17,962 bases of DNA, taken from positions 1 through 17,962 of the forward strand of contig DJYV01000120.1 of the NCBI GenBank assembly GCA_002448555.1. The letters are read 5' to 3'. This DNA is from Flavobacteriales bacterium UBA6969 (GTDB taxonomy: Bacteria; Bacteroidota; Bacteroidia; Flavobacteriales_D; Sanyastnellaceae). Both the position numbers and the translations under genes were made by a program. The stretch's first letter is position 1. Each line of letters begins with the position of its first letter. Shown here one piece after another: positions 16,110-17,962 of this stretch. The notes under the pieces are model-generated. The model did no database searches, was not told the DNA's origin, and saw only the letters and a list, made by a program, of their open reading frames with translations.

Positions 16110-17033
16110 TTATTGAATCACCACGCGGTGGGCGAAGGTGCGCCCTTGGGTGAGGTGGATGTTCACGAAGTAGATTCCGCTAGCGAGGTCGGTCAACGCA
16201 AATTCACGCACGGTTTGGGCCATGTTTTCATCACGCAACAGCTGTCCGGTTGCGGTGTAGACGGTGACGCGTTGGATGGCTTCGGTGGCCGAGAGGGTCA
16301 AATTCCCGTCGGCAGAAGGGTTGGGGAATACAGCGGTCTCAACGGCTGGCAACTCCTCCAATTGGTTCGGACTGCAAGCACAGCTGTGCATGCCGAGTCC
16401 ATCCCAGGTGTTGACCACGAGGGTGTCCCACTCGAGGAAGGTGTTGAAGCTGACCGGAGGAACAGTAACGCCCTGCATCACATCGTACTTGCGGCGGAGC
16501 GTATGGTTCGAGGTCAACCAGGTGGCACCGTCACCGATGTCGATGTAGCCGTTGGCTTCGTCGTTGGTCCATGCTACGCCGGGGTCTTCACCGGGCTTGC
16601 CGAAAATGTCCACCACCGTGGCTTCGTTCTTAACCAAAACGAGCGCGTCATCGCCGTTCATGTAGGTTGGAGCGGGGTACGGGTTGTCCAATTGATCGGC
16701 ATAGGCCTGCATCGCGGGATCGCAGGCCGGAGAAGTCGCGCCACCACCCAAGTCCACGTCTTCGGTTTGGCCATTGACCAAGACCCACGTGCCATGGGGT
16801 TCGATGGTGCCGATGAGGTCGGTCCAATCCGTTGCAGTTCCTTCTCCGTTGCTCCAGCGCTGCAGCTGGTAAGCAGCGAGGTCGATGGCTTCGCCGGTGG
16901 GGTTGTAGAACTCCACGCCTTTGTTGTTGCCCGTGCCTTCGCAGTACTCGGAAATGAAAATTTCAGTGCATTGCGCTTGCACCAGAGCGGGCAGGGTCAA
17001 GGCCAATGCCAATTGGAGGAAAGTGAATCGCAT
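16110..17033 (-). CDS. Secreted ExeM-type lamin-tail protein, T9SS type A
   Basis: The ATG at 17031-17033 (307 aa) opens a signal peptide (MRFTFLQLALALTLPALVQAQ). The frame extends upstream over the divergent gene but has no signal there. Residues about 25-215 form one lamin-tail domain with the pattern usually seen at the front of extracellular nucleases such as ExeM: FISEYCEGTGNNKGVEFYNP, YQLQRWSNG, MNGDDALVLVKN, VVDIFGKPGEDPG, TLRRKYDVMQG and a closing DTWDGLGMHSC-like end. No nuclease domain follows; after a CAC-rich linker comes the T9SS type A tail (VFPNPSADGNL, GIYFVNIHL). Binding of a polymer or surface is plausible, enzyme activity is not. It is the first gene of the likely operon with the TonB receptor and the HKD protein. 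Confidence 0.88.
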   Translation of the reverse strand: MRFTFLQLALALTLPALVQAQCTEIFISEYCEGTGNNKGVEFYNPTGEAIDLAAYQLQRWSNGEGTATDWTDLIGTIEPHGTWVLVNGQTEDVDLGGGATSPACDPAMQAYADQLDNPYPAPTYMNGDDALVLVKNEATVVDIFGKPGEDPGVAWTNDEANGYIDIGDGATWLTSNHTLRRKYDVMQGVTVPPVSFNTFLEWDTLVVNTWDGLGMHSCACSPNQLEELPAVETAVFPNPSADGNLTLSATEAIQRVTVYTATGQLLRDENMAQTVREFALTDLASGIYFVNIHLTQGRTFAHRVVIQ

Positions 17034-17088
17034 GTGAATTGGTGTTTGTGAAAATCGTTGCAATTTAACCGGGAATTGCCCAAAAACG
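17034..17088. promoter_or_regulatory. Divergent promoter region with GCAATT/AATTGC inverted repeat
   Basis: Only 55 bp separate the start of the lamin-tail/TonB/HKD operon from the divergent MmcQ-like gene. The gap contains a perfect 6-bp inverted repeat, GCAATT at 17060-17065 and AATTGC at 17074-17079, with an 8-bp spacer, placed between the two starts as expected for an operator. No clear -7/-33 pair was found. The regulatory role is inferred from position and symmetry. Confidence 0.4.
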
Positions 17089-17448
17089 ATGAGAACAATT
17101 GAGTTTGAAGATGTGAGGGACCGTTGCCTGTCCAAAGCCCACGTCACCGAGGAATTTCCTTTTGACCAAAACACGTGCGTGTGGAAGGTGGCGGGCAAGG
17201 TGTTTGCCTTGGCAGACATCGATGCGTTCGACGGTGTTACGCTCAAATGCGAGCCCGAATACGCGATAGAATTGCGCGAACAACACACGGGCATCATCGG
17301 GGGCTACCACGCCAACAAAAAGCACTGGAATACCGTCCGGTCAGAGGCCGATGTTCCACGTGCATTGGTCCTCGACTTGATTGACCACAGCTACGAACGG
17401 GTGGTCGCGGGTTTTTCACAAAAACAACGCAAGGCGCTCGGATTGTAA
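17089..17448 (+). CDS. MmcQ/YjbR family protein
   Basis: This 119-aa protein matches the MmcQ/YjbR family in length and motifs: CLSKAHVTEEFPFDQNTCVWKVAGKVFAL at residues 13-41, the LKCEPEYAIELRE strand-helix, IIGGYHANKKHW at about 69-80, and the closing DHSYERVVAGFSQKQRKAL. The family has a double-wing or CyaY-like fold and is annotated as DNA-binding, but its biological role is poorly known. It is cytoplasmic, with no signal peptide. The ATG at 17089 gives the usual family N-terminus. It runs divergent from the lamin-tail operon and is followed 22 bp later by a symporter gene on the same strand, so the two may be co-transcribed. Confidence 0.9.
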   Translation: MRTIEFEDVRDRCLSKAHVTEEFPFDQNTCVWKVAGKVFALADIDAFDGVTLKCEPEYAIELREQHTGIIGGYHANKKHWNTVRSEADVPRALVLDLIDHSYERVVAGFSQKQRKALGL

Positions 17449-17470
17449 GGGCATTGATTATCCTTGTTGC

Positions 17471-17962
17471 ATGGAGATTGCAGCACTGGATTGGGCCATC
17501 ATTGGCGCTTACTTTTTGTTGGCCCTCGGCGTCGGCATTTGGGCATCGCGGGTCGTCGGAAACTCGGCAGCGGGATTTTTCCTGGCGGGCCGCAACATGC
17601 CTTGGTGGCTGCTGGGCATCAGCATGGTCGCGACCACGTTCTCGACCGACACCCCCAACCTTGTCACCGGCCTTGTTCGGGAGCAAGGCGTCAGCGGCAA
17701 CTGGGGGTGGTGGGCCTTCTTGCTCACCGGCATGCTTACGGTATTTGTTTACGCCAGGCTTTGGCGCCGGTCGGGTGTCATGACCGACATCGAATTCTAC
17801 GAGTTGCGTTACGGCGGCAAGCCTGCGGCGGTGTTGCGCGGGTTTCGGGCGCTTTACTTGGGACTGGTCTTCAACGTGCTCGTGATGGGGACCGTTTCGC
17901 TTGCCGCCATCAAATTGGGCGGCATCTTGCTGGGGTGGCCCGGCTGGCTCACTATGCTCGTC
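17471..17962 (+). CDS. Sodium:solute symporter (SSS family), N-terminal part
   Basis: The frame runs from the ATG at 17471 to the window end without a stop (164 codons), so the gene is cut by the edge; family members are usually about 500-600 residues. TM1 is seen at residues about 5-27 (LDWAIIGAYFLLALGVGIWA). It is followed by the SSS signature region FFLAGRNMPWWLLGISMVATTFSTDTPNLV (about 36-65), where family members place Na+ and substrate-binding residues, then TM segments around 80-96 and 125-164. It is an inner-membrane Na+-coupled importer, with sugars, amino acids, nucleosides, vitamins or carboxylates as possible substrates. The visible part does not decide the substrate. Confidence 0.9.
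   Translation, partial: MEIAALDWAIIGAYFLLALGVGIWASRVVGNSAAGFFLAGRNMPWWLLGISMVATTFSTDTPNLVTGLVREQGVSGNWGWWAFLLTGMLTVFVYARLWRRSGVMTDIEFYELRYGGKPAAVLRGFRALYLGLVFNVLVMGTVSLAAIKLGGILLGWPGWLTMLV

Noticed and set aside
15930..17051. A 373-codon open frame on the plus strand
   Set aside because: It lies antisense to the lamin-tail gene and the start of the TonB receptor, lacks family motifs, and its composition is that expected of the reverse complement of GC-rich coding DNA.

Overview
The window looks like a chromosomal segment of a Bacteroidota bacterium, most plausibly a fairly GC-rich marine or aquatic Flavobacteriales or Saprospiria relative (lineage is inference). Supporting signs: several secreted proteins end in type IX secretion (T9SS) sorting domains, both type A (FPNP/YPNP plus GIYxV) and type B (gliding-motility-associated, VPNAFTPDNDG...); there is a carboxypeptidase-regulatory-domain TonB-dependent receptor; and start codons lack Shine-Dalgarno sequences. 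No RNA genes, insertion sequences, CRISPR arrays or phage genes are visible.

Layout. 1-765 (+) is the C-terminal end of a T9SS type A protein. It meets, 3 bp away, a convergent giant lectin/Ig-like T9SS type B protein (769-4194, -). Divergent from that gene are two secreted proteins of unknown function (4287-5330 and 5432-6592, +). These converge on a multidomain CotH-kinase/lamin-tail T9SS type A protein (6606-9857, -). Divergent from it is a PqqB-like metallo-beta-lactamase-fold lipoprotein (9970-10935, +).

The next three genes, read on the minus strand, are packed with gaps of about 7 and 11 bp and look like one operon: an ExeM-type lamin-tail T9SS protein (16110-17033), a TonB-dependent receptor (13256-16102) and a T9SS protein with two HKD phosphodiesterase motifs (11058-13244). 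Facing away on the plus strand are an MmcQ/YjbR-family protein (17089-17448) and the start of a sodium:solute symporter (17471 to the window end).

How they may work together. Five of the eleven genes encode T9SS cargo, so the region is dominated by cell-surface or secreted proteins. The most interesting part is the minus-strand triad. It combines the lamin-tail module usually fused to extracellular nucleases, an HKD phosphodiesterase with an OB-like N-terminal region, and an outer-membrane TonB receptor without a SusD partner. I propose it is a locus for capturing and degrading an extracellular phosphodiester substrate (nucleic acid or phospholipid) and importing the products. This is inferred from domains and gene order only.
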